Assembly (NCBI RefSeq): GCF_904849725.1
Contig: NC_058522.1
Span: forward strand, 337,223,029-337,287,028
Length of the DNA: 64,000 nt
From: Hordeum vulgare subsp. vulgare
Taxonomy: Eukaryota > Streptophyta > Magnoliopsida > Poales > Poaceae
Reading direction: 5' to 3'
In this document: positions 24,112 through 38,213 of the stretch, one piece after another
Position numbering within the stretch: position 1 is the stretch's first letter
How the letters are laid out: each line of letters begins with the position of its first letter
Made by a program: the position numbers and the translations under genes
The notes under the pieces: model-generated
What the model saw: the letters and a program-made list of their open reading frames with translations, nothing else
What the model was told of the DNA's origin: nothing
The model's database searches: none

Positions 24112-27100
24112 GTTGTATGGATGAAATGATGATACCATGCCAACTTTCAACCTATTCAGAGTTCAATTGTAGTGCTTTTCAATTTCTGGGTCATTTAGCT
24201 AAAAAATCAGTAAATGCATGAAAAATAGCAAATGAGTCAGAAATAATTGAAAATTGATGATGTGGCTTTGAATGGTGCATTTTGAACACACTAAAGGTGG
24301 AGTTCAAATAATTCCAAAAAATGAAATCCCTTTTGTAAGAGATGAGTTTTCGTATGAAACCCTGATACTTCAAAAGAGATTGTCCGATTTGTACACGAAG
24401 TGCGTCCAGTTTTTGCCGCAACCCTCTCAACTTTTTAGCACATGCTATGTGGGTGAAATGATGATACCATGCCAACTTTCAACCTATTCAGAGTTCATTT
24501 GAAATGCTTTCCAATTTCTGGGTTATTTAGCTAAAAAAATCAATAAATGCATCAAAAATACCAAATGAAGTCGGAAATAGTTGAAAATTGATGATGTGGA
24601 TTTGAATGGTGCATTTTGAACACACCAAAGGTCTGGAGTTCAAATAATTCCAAAAATGAATTCCCTTTTGTAACAGATGAGTTTTCGTATGAAAGTGTGA
24701 TACTTCGAAAGAGATTGTTCGATTTGTACACGAAATGCGTCCAGTTTTTGTCGCAACCCTCTCAACTTTTTAGCACATGCTATGTGGGTGAAATAATGAT
24801 ACCATGACAACTTTCAACCTATTCAGAGTTCATTTGTAGTGATTTTCAATTTCTGGGTCATTTAGCTCAAACAAATCAATAAATGCATCAAAAATACCAA
24901 ATGAATTCAGAAATAGTTGAAAATTGATGATGTGGCTTTGAATAGTGCATTTCGAACATACAAAACGTTTGGAGTTCAAACAATTCCAAAAAATGAAATA
25001 CCTTTTGTAACAGATGAGTTTTCGTATGAAATTGAGATACTTCGAAAGAGATTGTCCGATTTGTACACGAAATGCGTCCAGTTTTTTCCGCAACCCTCTC
25101 AACTTTTTAGCAAATTCTATGTGGATGAAATGATGATACCATGCCAACTTTCAACCTATTGAGAGTTCATTTGTAGTGCTTTTCAATTTCTGGGTTATTT
25201 AGCTCAAAAAAATTGTTAAATGCATGAAAAATACCAAATGAAGTCAGAAATACTTGAGAATTTATGATGTCGCTTTGAATGGTGCATTTTGAACACATAA
25301 AAGGTCTGGAGTTCAAATAATTTTAAAAAATGAAATCCCTATTGGAAGAGATGAGTTTTCATATGAAACCCTGATACATCGAAAGAGATTGTCTGATTTG
25401 TACATGAAGTGCGTCCAGTTTTTGCTGCAACCCTCTCAACTTTTTAGCACATGCTATGTGGGTGAAATGATGATACCATGCCAACTTTCAACCTATTCAG
25501 AGTTCATTTGTAGTGCCATTCAATTTCTTGGTCATTTAGCTCAAAAAAAATCAATAAATGCATGAAACATACCAAATGAAGTCAGAAATAGTTGAAAATT
25601 GATGATGTGGCTTCGAATGGTTCATTTTGAACACACAAAATGCCTGGAGTTCAAATAATTCCGAAAAATGAAATCCCTTTTGTAACATATGAGTTTGTGT
25701 ATGAAACCCTAATACTTCGAAAGAGATAGTCCGATTTGTACACGAAGTGCGTCCAGTTTTTGCCGCAACCCTCTCAACTTTTTAGCACATGCTATGTGGG
25801 TGAAATGATGATATCATGCCATCTTTCAACCTATTCAGAGTTCATTTGAAGTGCTTTTCAATTTCTGGGTTATCTAGCTAAAAAATCAATAAATGCATCA
25901 AAAATACCAAATGAAGTCGGAAATAGTTGACAATTGATGATGTGGCTTTGAATGGTGCATTTTGAACACACCAAAGGTCTGGAGTTCAAATAATTCCAAA
26001 AATGAATTCCCTTTTGTAACAGATGAGTTTTCGTATGAAAGCATGATACTTCGAAAGAGATTGTTCGATTTGTACACGAAGTGCGTCCAGTTTTTGTCGC
26101 AACCCTCTCAACTTTTTAGCACATGCTATGTGGGTGAAATAATGATACCATGACAACTTTCAACCTATTCAGAGTTCATTTGTAGTGATTTTCAATTTCT
26201 GGGTCATTTAGCTCAAACAAATCAATAAATGCATCAAAAATACCAAATGAATTCATAAATAGTTGAAAATTGATGATGTGGCTTTGAATAGTGCATTTTG
26301 AACACACAAAACGTTTGGAGTTCAAACAATTCCAAAAACTGAAATACCTTTTGTAACAGATGAGTTTTCGTATGAAATTGTGATACTTCGAAAGAGATTG
26401 TCCGATTTGTACACGAAATGCGTCCAGTTTTTTCCGCAACCCTCTCAACTTTTTAGCAAATTCTATGTGGGTGAAATGATGATACCATGCCAACTTTCAA
26501 CCTATTCAGAGTTCATTTGTAGTGCTTTTCTATTTCTGGGTTATTTAGCTCAAAAAAAATGTTAAATGCATGAAAAATACCAAATGAAGTCAGAAATACT
26601 TGAAAATTTATGATGTGGCTTTGAATGGTGCGTTTTGAACACATAAAAGGTCTGGAGTTCAAATAATTTTAAAAAATGAAATCCCTATTGTAAGAGATGA
26701 GTTTTCGTATGAAACCCTGATACTTCGAAAGAGATTGTCTGATTTGTACATGAAGTGCGTCCAGTTTTTGCCGCAACCCTCTCAACTTTTTAGCACATGC
26801 TATGTGGGTGAAATGATGATACCATGCCAACTTTCAACCTATTCAGAGTTCATTTGTAGTGCCATTCAATTTCTGGGTCATTTAGCTCAAAAAAATCAAT
26901 AAATGCATGAAACATACCAAATGAAGTCAGAAATAGTTGAAAATTGATGATGTGGCTTCGAATGGTGCATTTTGAACACACAAAATGCCTGGAGTTCAAA
27001 TATTTCCAAAAAATGAAATCCCTTTTGTAACATATGAGTTTGTGTATGAAACCCTAATACTTCGAAAGAGATAGTCCGATTTGTACACGAAGTGCGTCCA

Positions 27101-30100
27101 GTTTTTGCCGCAACCCTCTCAACTTTTTAGCACATGCTATGTGGGTGAAATGATGATACCATGCCATCTTTCAACCTATTCAGAGTTCATTTGAAGTGTT
27201 TTTCAATTTCTGGGTTATCTAGCTAAAAAATCAATAAATGCATCAAAAATACCAAATGAAGTCGGAAATAGTTGAAAATTGATGATGTGGCTTTGAATGG
27301 TGCATTTTGAACACACCAAAGGTCTGGAGTTCAAATAATTCCAAAAATGAATTCCCTTTTGTAACAGATGAGTTTTCGTATGAAAGCATGATACTTCGAA
27401 AGAGATTGTTCGATTTGTACACGAAGTGCGTCCAGTTTTTGTCGCAACCCTCTCAACTTTTTAGCACATGCTATGTGGGTGAAATAATGATACCATGACA
27501 ACTTTCAACCTATTCAGAGTTCATTTGTAGTGATTTTCAATTTCTGGGTCATTTAGCTCAAACAAATCAATAAATGCATCAAAAATACCAAATGAATTCA
27601 TAAATAGTTGAAAATTGATGATGTGGCTTTGAATAGTGCATTTTGAACACACAAAACGTTTGGAGTTCAAACAATTCCAAAAACTGAAATACCTTTTGTA
27701 ACAGATGAGTTTTCGTATGAAATTGTGATACTTCGAAAGAGATTGTCCGATTTGTACACGAAATGCGTCCAGTTTTTTCCGCAACCCTCTCAACTTTTTA
27801 GCAAATTCTATGTGGGTGAAATGATGATACCATGCCAACTTTCAACCTATTGAGAGTTCATTTGTAGTGCTTTTCAATTTCTGGGTTATTTAGCTCAAAA
27901 AAAATGTTAAATGCATGAAAAATACCAAATGAAGTCAGAAATACTTGAAAATTTATGATGTGGCTTTGAATGGTGCGTTTTGAACACATAAAAGGTCTGG
28001 AGTTCAAATAATTTTAAAAAATGAAATCCCTATTGTAAGAGATGAGTTTTCGTATGAAACCCTGATACTTCGAAAGAGATTGTCTGATTTGTACATGAAG
28101 TGCGTCCAGTTTTTGCCGCAACCCTCTCAACTTTTTAGCACATGCTATGTGGGTGAAATGATGATACCATGCCAACTTTCAACCTATTCAGAGTTCATTT
28201 GTAGTGCTATTCAATTTCTGGGTCATTTAGCTCAAAAAAATCAATAAATGCATGAAACATACCAAATGAAGTCAGAAATAGTTGAAAATTGATGATGTGG
28301 CTTCGAATGGTGCATTTTGAACACACAAAATGCCTGGAGTTCAAATATTTCCAAAAAATGAAATCCCTTTTGTAACATATGAGTTTGTGTATGAAACCCT
28401 AATACTTCGAAAGAGATAGTCCGATTTGTACACGAAGTGCGTCCAGTTTTTGCCGCAACCCTCTCAACTTTTTAGCACATGCTATGTGGGTGAAATGATG
28501 ATACCATGCCATCTTTCAACCTATTCAGAGTTCATTTGAAGTGTTTTTCAATTTCTGGGTTATCTAGCTAAAAAATCAATAAATGCATCAAAAATACCAA
28601 ATGAAGTCGGAAATAGTTGAAAATTGATGATGTGGCTTTGAATGGTGCATTTTGAACACACCAAAGGTCTGGAGTTCAAATAATTCCAAAAATGAATTCC
28701 CTTTTGTAACAGATGAGTTTTCGTATGAAAGCATGATACTTCGAAAGAGATTGTTCGATTTGTACACGAAGTGCGTCCAGTTTTTGTCGCAACCCTCTCA
28801 ACTTTTTAGCACATGCTATGTGGGTGAAATAATGATACCATGACAACTTTCAACCTATTCAGAGTTCATTTGTAGTGATTTTCAATTTCTGGGTCATTTA
28901 GCTCAAACAAATCAATAAATGCATCAAAAATACCAAATGAATTCATAAATAGTTGAAAATTGATGATGTGGCTTTGAATAGTGCATTTCGAACATACAAA
29001 ACGTTTGGAGTTCAAACAATTCCAAAAAATGAAATACCTTTTGTAACAGATGAGTTTTCGTATGAAATTGAGATACTTCGAAAGAGATTGTCCGATTTGT
29101 ACACGAAATGCGTCCAGTTTTTTCCGCAACCCTCTCAACTTTTTAGCAAATTCTATGTGGATGAAATGATGATACCATGCCAACTTTCAACCTATTGAGA
29201 GTTCATTTGTAGTGCTTTTCAATTTCTGGGTTATTTAGCTCAAAAAAATTGTTAAATGCATGAAAAATACCAAATGAAGTCAGAAATACTTGAGAATTTA
29301 TGATGTCGCTTTGAATGGTGCATTTTGAACACATAAAAGGTCTGGAGTTCAAATAATTTTAAAAAATGAAATCCCTATTGGAAGAGATGAGTTTTCATAT
29401 GAAACCCTGATACATCGAAAGAGATTGTCTGATTTGTACATGAAGTGCGTCCAGTTTTTGCTGCAACCCTCTCAACTTTTTAGCACATGCTATGTGGGTG
29501 AAATGATGATACCATGCCAACTTTCAACCTATTCAGAGTTCATTTGTAGTGCCATTCAATTTCTTGGTCATTTAGCTCAAAAAAAATCAATAAATGCATG
29601 AAACATACCAAATGAAGTCAGAAATAGTTGAAAATTGATGATGTGGCTTCGAATGGTTCATTTTGAACACACAAAATGCCTGGAGTTCAAATAATTCCGA
29701 AAAATGAAATCCCTTTTGTAACATATGAGTTTGTGTATGAAACCCTAATACTTCGAAAGAGATAGTCCGATTTGTACACGAAGTGCGTCCAGTTTTTGCC
29801 GCAACCCTCTCAACTTTTTAGCACATGCTATGTGGGTGAAATGATGATATCATGCCATCTTTCAACCTATTCAGAGTTCATTTGAAGTGCTTTTCAATTT
29901 CTGGGTTATCTAGCTAAAAAATCAATAAATGCATCAAAAATACCAAATGAAGTCGGAAATAGTTGACAATTGATGATGTGGCTTTGAATGGTGCATTTTG
30001 AACACACCAAAGGTCTGGAGTTCAAATAATTCCAAAAATGAATTCCCTTTTGTAACAGATGAGTTTTCGTATGAAAGCATGATACTTCGAAAGAGATTGT

Positions 30101-33100
30101 TCGATTTGTACACGAAGTGCGTCCAGTTTTTGTCGCAACCCTCTCAACTTTTTAGCACATGCTATGTGGGTGAAATAATGATACCATGACAACTTTCAAC
30201 CTATTCAGAGTTCATTTGTAGTGATTTTCAATTTCTGGGTCATTTAGCTCAAACAAATCAATAAATGCATCAAAAATACCAAATGAATTCATAAATAGTT
30301 GAAAATTGATGATGTGGCTTTGAATAGTGCATTTTGAACACACAAAACGTTTGGAGTTCAAACAATTCCAAAAACTGAAATACCTTTTGTAACAGATGAG
30401 TTTTCGTATGAAATTGTGATACTTCGAAAGAGATTGTCCGATTTGTACACGAAATGCGTCCAGTTTTTTCCGCAACCCTCTCAACTTTTTAGCAAATTCT
30501 ATGTGGGTGAAATGATGATACCATGCCAACTTTCAACCTATTCAGAGTTCATTTGTAGTGCTTTTCTATTTCTGGGTTATTTAGCTCAAAAAAAATGTTA
30601 AATGCATGAAAAATACCAAATGAAGTCAGAAATACTTGAAAATTTATGATGTGGCTTTGAATGGTGCGTTTTGAACACATAAAAGGTCTGGAGTTCAAAT
30701 AATTTTAAAAAATGAAATCCCTATTGTAAGAGATGAGTTTTCGTATGAAACCCTGATACTTCGAAAGAGATTGTCTGATTTGTACATGAAGTGCGTCCAG
30801 TTTTTGCCGCAACCCTCTCAACTTTTTAGCACATGCTATGTGGGTGAAATGATGATACCATGCCAACTTTCAACCTATTCAGAGTTCATTTGTAGTGCCA
30901 TTCAATTTCTGGGTCATTTAGCTCAAAAAAATCAATAAATGCATGAAACATACCAAATGAAGTCAGAAATAGTTGAAAATTGATGATGTGGCTTCGAATG
31001 GTGCATTTTGAACACACAAAATGCCTGGAGTTCAAATATTTCCAAAAAATGAAATCCCTTTTGTAACATATGAGTTTGTGTATGAAACCCTAATACTTCG
31101 AAAGAGATAGTCCGATTTGTACACGAAGTGCGTCCAGTTTTTGCCGCAACCCTCTCAACTTTTTAGCACATGCTATGTGGGTGAAATGATGATACCATGC
31201 CATCTTTCAACCTATTCAGAGTTCATTTGAAGTGTTTTTCAATTTCTGGGTTATCTAGCTAAAAAATCAATAAATGCATCAAAAATACCAAATGAAGTCG
31301 GAAATAGTTGAAAATTGATGATGTGGCTTTGAATGGTGCATTTTGAACACACCAAAGGTCTGGAGTTCAAATAATTCCAAAAATGAATTCCCTTTTGTAA
31401 CAGATGAGTTTTCGTATGAAAGCATGATACTTCGAAAGAGATTGTTCGATTTGTACACGAAGTGCGTCCAGTTTTTGTCGCAACCCTCTCAACTTTTTAG
31501 CACATGCTATGTGGGTGAAATAATGATACCATGACAACTTTCAACCTATTCAGAGTTCATTTGTAGTGATTTTCAATTTCTGGGTCATTTAGCTCAAACA
31601 AATCAATAAATGCATCAAAAATACCAAATGAATTCATAAATAGTTGAAAATTGATGATGTGGCTTTGAATAGTGCATTTTGAACACACAAAACGTTTGGA
31701 GTTCAAACAATTCCAAAAACTGAAATACCTTTTGTAACAGATGAGTTTTCGTATGAAATTGTGATACTTCGAAAGAGATTGTCCGATTTGTACACGAAAT
31801 GCGTCCAGTTTTTTCCGCAACCCTCTCAACTTTTTAGCAAATTCTATGTGGGTGAAATGATGATACCATGCCAACTTTCAACCTATTGAGAGTTCATTTG
31901 TAGTGCTTTTCAATTTCTGGGTTATTTAGCTCAAAAAAAATGTTAAATGCATGAAAAATACCAAATGAAGTCAGAAATACTTGAAAATTTATGATGTGGC
32001 TTTGAATGGTGCGTTTTGAACACATAAAAGGTCTGGAGTTCAAATAATTTTAAAAAATGAAATCCCTATTGTAAGAGATGAGTTTTCGTATGAAACCCTG
32101 ATACTTCGAAAGAGATTGTCTGATTTGTACATGAAGTGCGTCCAGTTTTTGCCGCAACCCTCTCAACTTTTTAGCACATGCTATGTGGGTGAAATGATGA
32201 TACCATGCCAACTTTCAACCTATTCAGAGTTCATTTGTAGTGCTATTCAATTTCTGGGTCATTTAGCTCAAAAAAATCAATAAATGCATGAAACATACCA
32301 AATGAAGTCAGAAATAGTTGAAAATTGATGATGTGGCTTCGAATGGTGCATTTTGAACACACAAAATGCCTGGAGTTCAAATATTTCCAAAAAATGAAAT
32401 CCCTTTTGTAACATATGAGTTTGTGTATGAAACCCTAATACTTCGAAAGAGATAGTCCGATTTGTACACGAAGTGCGTCCAGTTTTTGCCGCAACCCTCT
32501 CAACTTTTTAGCACATGCTATGTGGGTGAAATGATGATACCATGCCATCTTTCAACCTATTCAGAGTTCATTTGAAGTGTTTTTCAATTTCTGGGTTATC
32601 TAGCTAAAAAATCAATAAATGCATCAAAAATACCAAATGAAGTCGGAAATAGTTGAAAATTGATGATGTGGCTTTGAATGGTGCATTTTGAACACACCAA
32701 AGGTCTGGAGTTCAAATAATTCCAAAAATGAATTCCCTTTTGTAACAGATGAGTTTTCGTATGAAAGCATGATACTTCGAAAGAGATTGTTCGATTTGTA
32801 CACGAAGTGCGTCCAGTTTTTGTCGCAACCCTCTCAACTTTTTAGCACATGCTATGTGGGTGAAATAATGATACCATGACCACTTTCAACCTATTCAGAG
32901 TTCATTTGTAGTGATTTTCAATTTCTGGGTCATTTAGCTCAAACAAATCAATAAATGCATCAAAAATACCAAATGAATTCATAAATAGTTGAAAATTGAT
33001 GATGTGGCTTTGAATAGTGCATTTTGAACACACAAAACGTTTGGAGTTCAAACAATTCCAAAAACTGAAATACCTTTTGTAACAGATGAGTTTTCGTATG

Positions 33101-36100
33101 AAATTGTGATACTTCGAAAGAGATTGTCCGATTTGTACACGAAATGCGTCCAGTTTTTTCCGCAACCCTCTCAACTTTTTAGCAAATTCTATGTGGGTGA
33201 AATGATGATACCATGCCAACTTTCAACCTATTGAGAGTTCATTTGTAGTGCTTTTCAATTTCTGGGTTATTTAGCTCAAAAAAAATGTTAAATGCATGAA
33301 AAATACCAAATGAAGTCAGAAATACTTGAAAATTTATGATGTGGCTTTGAATGGTGCGTTTTGAACACATAAAAGGTCTGGAGTTCAAATAATTTTAAAA
33401 AATGAAATCCCTATTGTAAGAGATGAGTTTTCGTATGAAACCCTGATACTTCGAAAGAGATTGTCTGATTTGTACATGAAGTGCGTCCAGTTTTTGCCGC
33501 AACCCTCTCAACTTTTTAGCACATGCTATGTGGGTGAAATGATGATACCATGCCAACTTTCAACCTATTCAGAGTTCATTTGTAGTGCTATTCAATTTCT
33601 GGGTCATTTAGCTCAAAAAAATCAATAAATGCATGAAACATACCAAATGAAGTCAGAAATAGTTGAAAATTGATGATGTGGCTTCGAATGGTGCATTTTG
33701 AACACACAAAATGCCTGGAGTTCAAATATTTCCAAAAAATGAAATCCCTTTTGTAACATATGAGTTTGTGTATGAAACCCTAATACTTCGAAAGAGATAG
33801 TCCGATTTGTACACGAAGTGCGTCCAGTTTTTGCCGCAACCCTCTCAACTTTTTAGCACATGCTATGTGGGTGAAATGATGATACCATGCCATCTTTCAA
33901 CCTATTCAGAGTTCATTTGAAGTGTTTTTCAATTTCTGGGTTATCTAGCTAAAAAATCAATAAATGCATCAAAAATACCAAATGAAGTCGGAAATAGTTG
34001 AAAATTGATGATGTGGCTTTGAATGGTGCATTTTGAACACACCAAAGGTCTGGAGTTCAAATAATTCCAAAAATGAATTCCCTTTTGTAACACATGAGTT
34101 TTCGTATGAAAGCGTGATACTTCGAAAGAGATTGTTCGATTTGTACACGAAGTGCGTCCAGTTTTTGTCGCAACCCTCTCAACTTTTTAGCACATGCTAT
34201 GTGGGTGAAATAATGATACCATGACAAATTTCAACCTATTCAGAGTTCATTTGTAGTGATTTTCAATTTCTGGGTCATTTAGCTCAAACAAATCAATAAA
34301 TGCATCAAAAATACCAAATGAATTCATAAATAGTTGAAAATTGATGATGTGGCTTTGAATAGTGCATTTTGAACACACAAAACGTCTGGAGTTCAAACAA
34401 TTCCAAAAACTGAAATACCTTTTGTAACAGATGAGTTTTCGTATGAAATTGTGATACTTCGAAAGAGATTGTCCGATTTGTACACGAAATGCGTCCAGTT
34501 TTTTCCGCAACCCTCTCAAGTTCTTAGCAAATTCTATGTGGGTGAAATGATGATACCATGCCAACTTTCAACCTATTCAGAGTTCATTTGTAGTGCTTTT
34601 CTATTTCTGGGTTATTTAGCTCAAAAAAATTGTTAAATGCATGAAAAATACCAAATGAAGTCAGAAATACTTGAAAATTTATGATGTGGCTTTGAATGGT
34701 GCATTTTGAACACATAAAAGGTCTGGAGTTCAAATAATTTTAAAAAATGAAACCCCTATTGTAAGAGACGAGTTTTCGTATGAAACCCTGATACTTCGAA
34801 AGAGATTGTCTGATTTGTACATGAAGTGTGTCCAGTTTTTGCCGCAACCCTCTCAGCTTTTTAGCACATGCTATGTGGGTGAAATGATGATACCATGCCA
34901 ACTTTCAACCTATTCAGAGTTCATTTGTAGTGCTATTCAATTTCTGGGTCATTTAGCTCAAAAAAATCAATAAATGCATGAAACATACCAAATGAAGTCA
35001 GAAATAGTTGAAAACTGATGATGTGGCTTCGAATGGTGCATTTTGAACACACAAAATGCCTGGAGTTCAAATAATTCCAAAAAATGAAATCCCTTTTGTA
35101 ACATATGAGTTTGTGCATGAAACCCTAATACTTCGAAAGAGATAGTCCGATTTGTACACGAAGTGCGTCCAGTTTTTGCCGCAACCCTCTCAACTTTTTA
35201 GCCCATGCTATGTGGGTGAAATGATGATACCATGCCAACTTTCAACCTATTCAGAGTTCATTTGAAGTGCTTTTCAATTTCTGGGTTATCTAGCTAAAAA
35301 AATCAATAAATGCATCAAAAATACCAAATGAAGTCGGAAATAGTTGAAAATTGATGATGTGGCTTTGAATGGTGCATTTTGAACACACCAAAGGTCTGGA
35401 GTTCAAATAATTCCAAAAATGAATTCCCTTTTGTAACAGATGAGTTTTCGTATGAAAGCGTGATACTTCGAAAGAGATTGTTCGATTTGTACACGAAGTG
35501 CGTCCAGTTTTTGTCGCAACCCTCTCAACTTTTTAGCACATGCTATGTGGGTGAAATAATGATACCATGACAACTTTCAACCTATTCAGAGTTCATTTGT
35601 AGTGATTTTCAATTTCTGGGTCATTTAGCTCAAACAAATCAATAAATGCATCAAAAATACCAAATGAATTCAGAAATAGTTGAAAATTGATGATGTGGCT
35701 TTGAATAGTGCATTTTGAACACACAAAACGTCTGGAGTTCAAACAATTCCAAAAACTGAAATACCTTTTGTAACAGATGAGTTTTCGTATGAAATTGTGA
35801 TAATTCGAAAGAGATTGTCCGATTTGTACCCGAAATGCGTCCAGTTTTTTCCGCAATCTTCTCAACTTTTTAGCAAATTCTATGTGGGTGAAATGATGAT
35901 ACCATGCCAACTTTCAACCTATTCAGAGTTCATTTGTAGTGCTTTTCTATTTCTGGGTTATTTAGCTCAAAAAAATTGTTAAATGCATGAAAAATACCAA
36001 ACAAGTCAGAAATACTTGAAAATTTATGATGTGGCTTTGAATGGTCCATTTTGAACACATAAAAGGTTTGGAGTTCAAATAATTTTAAAAAATGAAATCC

Positions 36101-38213
36101 CTATTGTAAGAGATGAGTTTTCGTATGAAACCCTGATACTTCGAAAGAGATTGTCTGATTTGTACATGAAGTGCGTCCAGTTTTTGCCGCAACCCTCTCA
36201 ACTTTTTAGCACATGCTATGTGGGTGAAATGATGATACCATGCCAACTTTCAACCTATTCAGAGTTCATTTGTAGTGCTATTCAATTTCTAGGTCATTTA
36301 CCTAAAAAAAATCAATAAATGCATGAAAAATACCAAATGAAGTCAGAAATAGTTGAAAATTGATGATGTGGCTTCGAATGGTGCATTTTGAACACACAAA
36401 ATGCCTGGAGTTCAAATATTTCCAAAAAATGAAATCCCTTTTGTAACATATGAGTTTGTGTATGAAACCCTAATACTTCGAAAGAGATAGTCCGATTTGT
36501 ACACGAAGTGCGTCCAGTTTTTGCCGCAACCCTCTCAACTTTTTAGCACATGCTATGTGGGTGAAATGATGATACCATGCCAACTTTCAACCTATTCAGA
36601 GTTCATTTGAAGTGCTTTTCAATTTCTGGGTTATCTAGCTAAAAAAATCAATAAATGCATCAAAAATACCAAATGAAGTCGGAAATAGTTGAAAATTGAT
36701 GATGTGGCTTTGAATGGTGTATTTTGAACACACCAAAGGTCTGGAGTTCAAATAATTCCAAAAATGAATTCCCTTTTGTAACAGATGAGTTTTCGTATGA
36801 AAGCGTGATACTTCGAAAGAGATTGTTCGATTTGTACACGAAGTGCGTCCAGTTTTTGTCGCAACCCTCTCAACTTTTTAGCACATGCTATGTTGGTGAA
36901 ATAATGATACCATGACAACTTTGAACCTATTCAGAGTTCATTTGTAGTGATTTTCAATTTCTGGGTCATTTAGCTCAAACAAATCAATAAATGCATCAAA
37001 AATACCAAATGAATTCAGAAATAGTTGAAAATTGATGATGTGGCTTTGAATAGTGCATTTTGAACACACAAAACGTGTGGAGTTCAAACAATTCCAAAAA
37101 CTGAAATCCCTTTTGTAACAGATGAGTTTTCGTATGAAATTGTGATACTTCGAAAGAGATTGTCCGATTTGTACACGAAATGCGTCCAGTTTTTTCCGCA
37201 ACCCTCTCAACTTTTTAGCAAATTCTATGTGGGTGAAATGATGATACCATGCCAACTTTCAACCTATTCAGAGTTCATTTGTAGTGCTTTTCAATTTCTG
37301 GGTTATTTAGCTCAAAAAAATTGTTTAATGCATGAAAAATACCAAATGAAGTGAGAAATACTTGAAAATTTATGATGTGGCTTTGAATGGTGCACTTTGA
37401 ACACATAAAAGGTCTGGAGTTCAAATAATTTAAAAAAATGAAATCCCTATTGTAAGAGATGAGTTTTCGTATGAAACCCTGATACTTCGAAAGAGATTGT
37501 CTGATTTGTACATGAAGTATGTCCAGTTTTTGCCGCAACCCTCTCAACTTTTTAGCACATGCTATGTGGGTGAAATGATGATACCATGCCAACTTTCAAC
37601 CTATTCAGAGTTCATTTGTAGTGCTATTCAATTTCTGGGTCATTTAGCTCAAAAAATCAATAAATGCATGAAAAATACCAAATGAAGTCAGAAATAGTTG
37701 AAAATTGATGATGTGGCTTCGAATGGTGCATTTTGAACACACAAACTGCGTGGAGTTCAAATATTTCCAAAAAATGAAATCCCTTTTGTAACATATGAGT
37801 TTGTGTATGAAACCCTAATACTTCGAAAGAGATAGTCCGATTTGTACACGAAGTGCGTCCAGTTTTTGCCGCAACCCTCTCAACTTTTTAGCACATGCTA
37901 TGTGGGTGAAATGATGATACCATGCCAACTTTCAACCTATTCAGAGTTCATTTGAAGTGCTTTTCAATTTCTGGGTTATTTAGCTAAAAAACCAATAAAT
38001 GCATCAAAAATACCAAATGAAGTCGGAAATAGTTGAAAATTGATGATGTGGCTTTGAATGGTGCATTTTGAACACACCAAAGGTCTGGAGTTCAAATAAT
38101 TCCAAAAATGAATTCCCTTTTGTAACAGATGAGTTTTCGTATGAAAGTGTGATACTTCGAAAGAGATTGTTCAATTTGTACACGAAGTGCGTCCAGTTTT
38201 TGCCGCAACCCTC
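24112..38213. repeat. 14.1-kb satellite array: about 42 monomers of ~336 bp in a 4-monomer higher-order repeat
   Basis: The landmark GCGTCCAG recurs at 24402, 24737, 25074, 25411, 25749 and 26083 and so on, giving monomers of 334-338 bp. Monomers fall in four types that repeat in fixed order. The type carrying AACACACCAAAGGTCTGGAG recurs at about 24616, 25962, 27307, 28652, 29998, 31343, 32688, 34033, 35379, 36724 and 38068, that is every 1344-1346 bp. A 4036-bp block of three such units is repeated almost unchanged. Both edges of the array are more divergent than the centre. Open frames of 63 and 105 codons recur with the repeat and are not genes. Confidence 0.9.
24912..32983. repeat. Two near-identical 4036-bp tandem blocks inside the satellite array
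   Basis: Private variants such as GTGCATTTCGAACATAC (about 24946 and 28982), GAGATACTTCG (about 25034 and 29070), TGGTTCATTTTG (25617 and 29653) and GATATCATGCC (25808 and 29844) recur exactly 4036 bp apart and nowhere else in the array. Spot checks found single-base differences only rarely, e.g. GACAACTTTC near 28843 against GACCACTTTC near 32878. A further 1345-bp unit (32688-34033) is nearly a copy of the one before it. Confidence 0.8.

Larger units (their letters stand above)
21642..38213 (+). mobile_element. CACTA-type DNA transposon, right end deleted
   Basis: The left terminus CACTAGTAGAAAAGAGGGC (21642-21660) is a Triticeae CACTA end, next to AAA (21639-21641), which could be the 3-bp TSD. 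It is followed by subterminal hairpin repeats, a captured exonuclease-like gene, a TA microsatellite and a large tandem array. No transposase and no matching right terminus are present, since the array runs directly into Athila pol at 38211-38215. That the array belongs to the transposon is inferred from continuity; large internal tandem arrays are known in some Triticeae CACTA elements. Confidence 0.6.

Noticed and set aside
24112..38213. CRISPR-like or protein-coding array
   Set aside because: Units of ~336 bp without unique spacers, in a plant repeat nest. The frames recur only because the satellite is homogenised, and 1345 bp is not a multiple of three.
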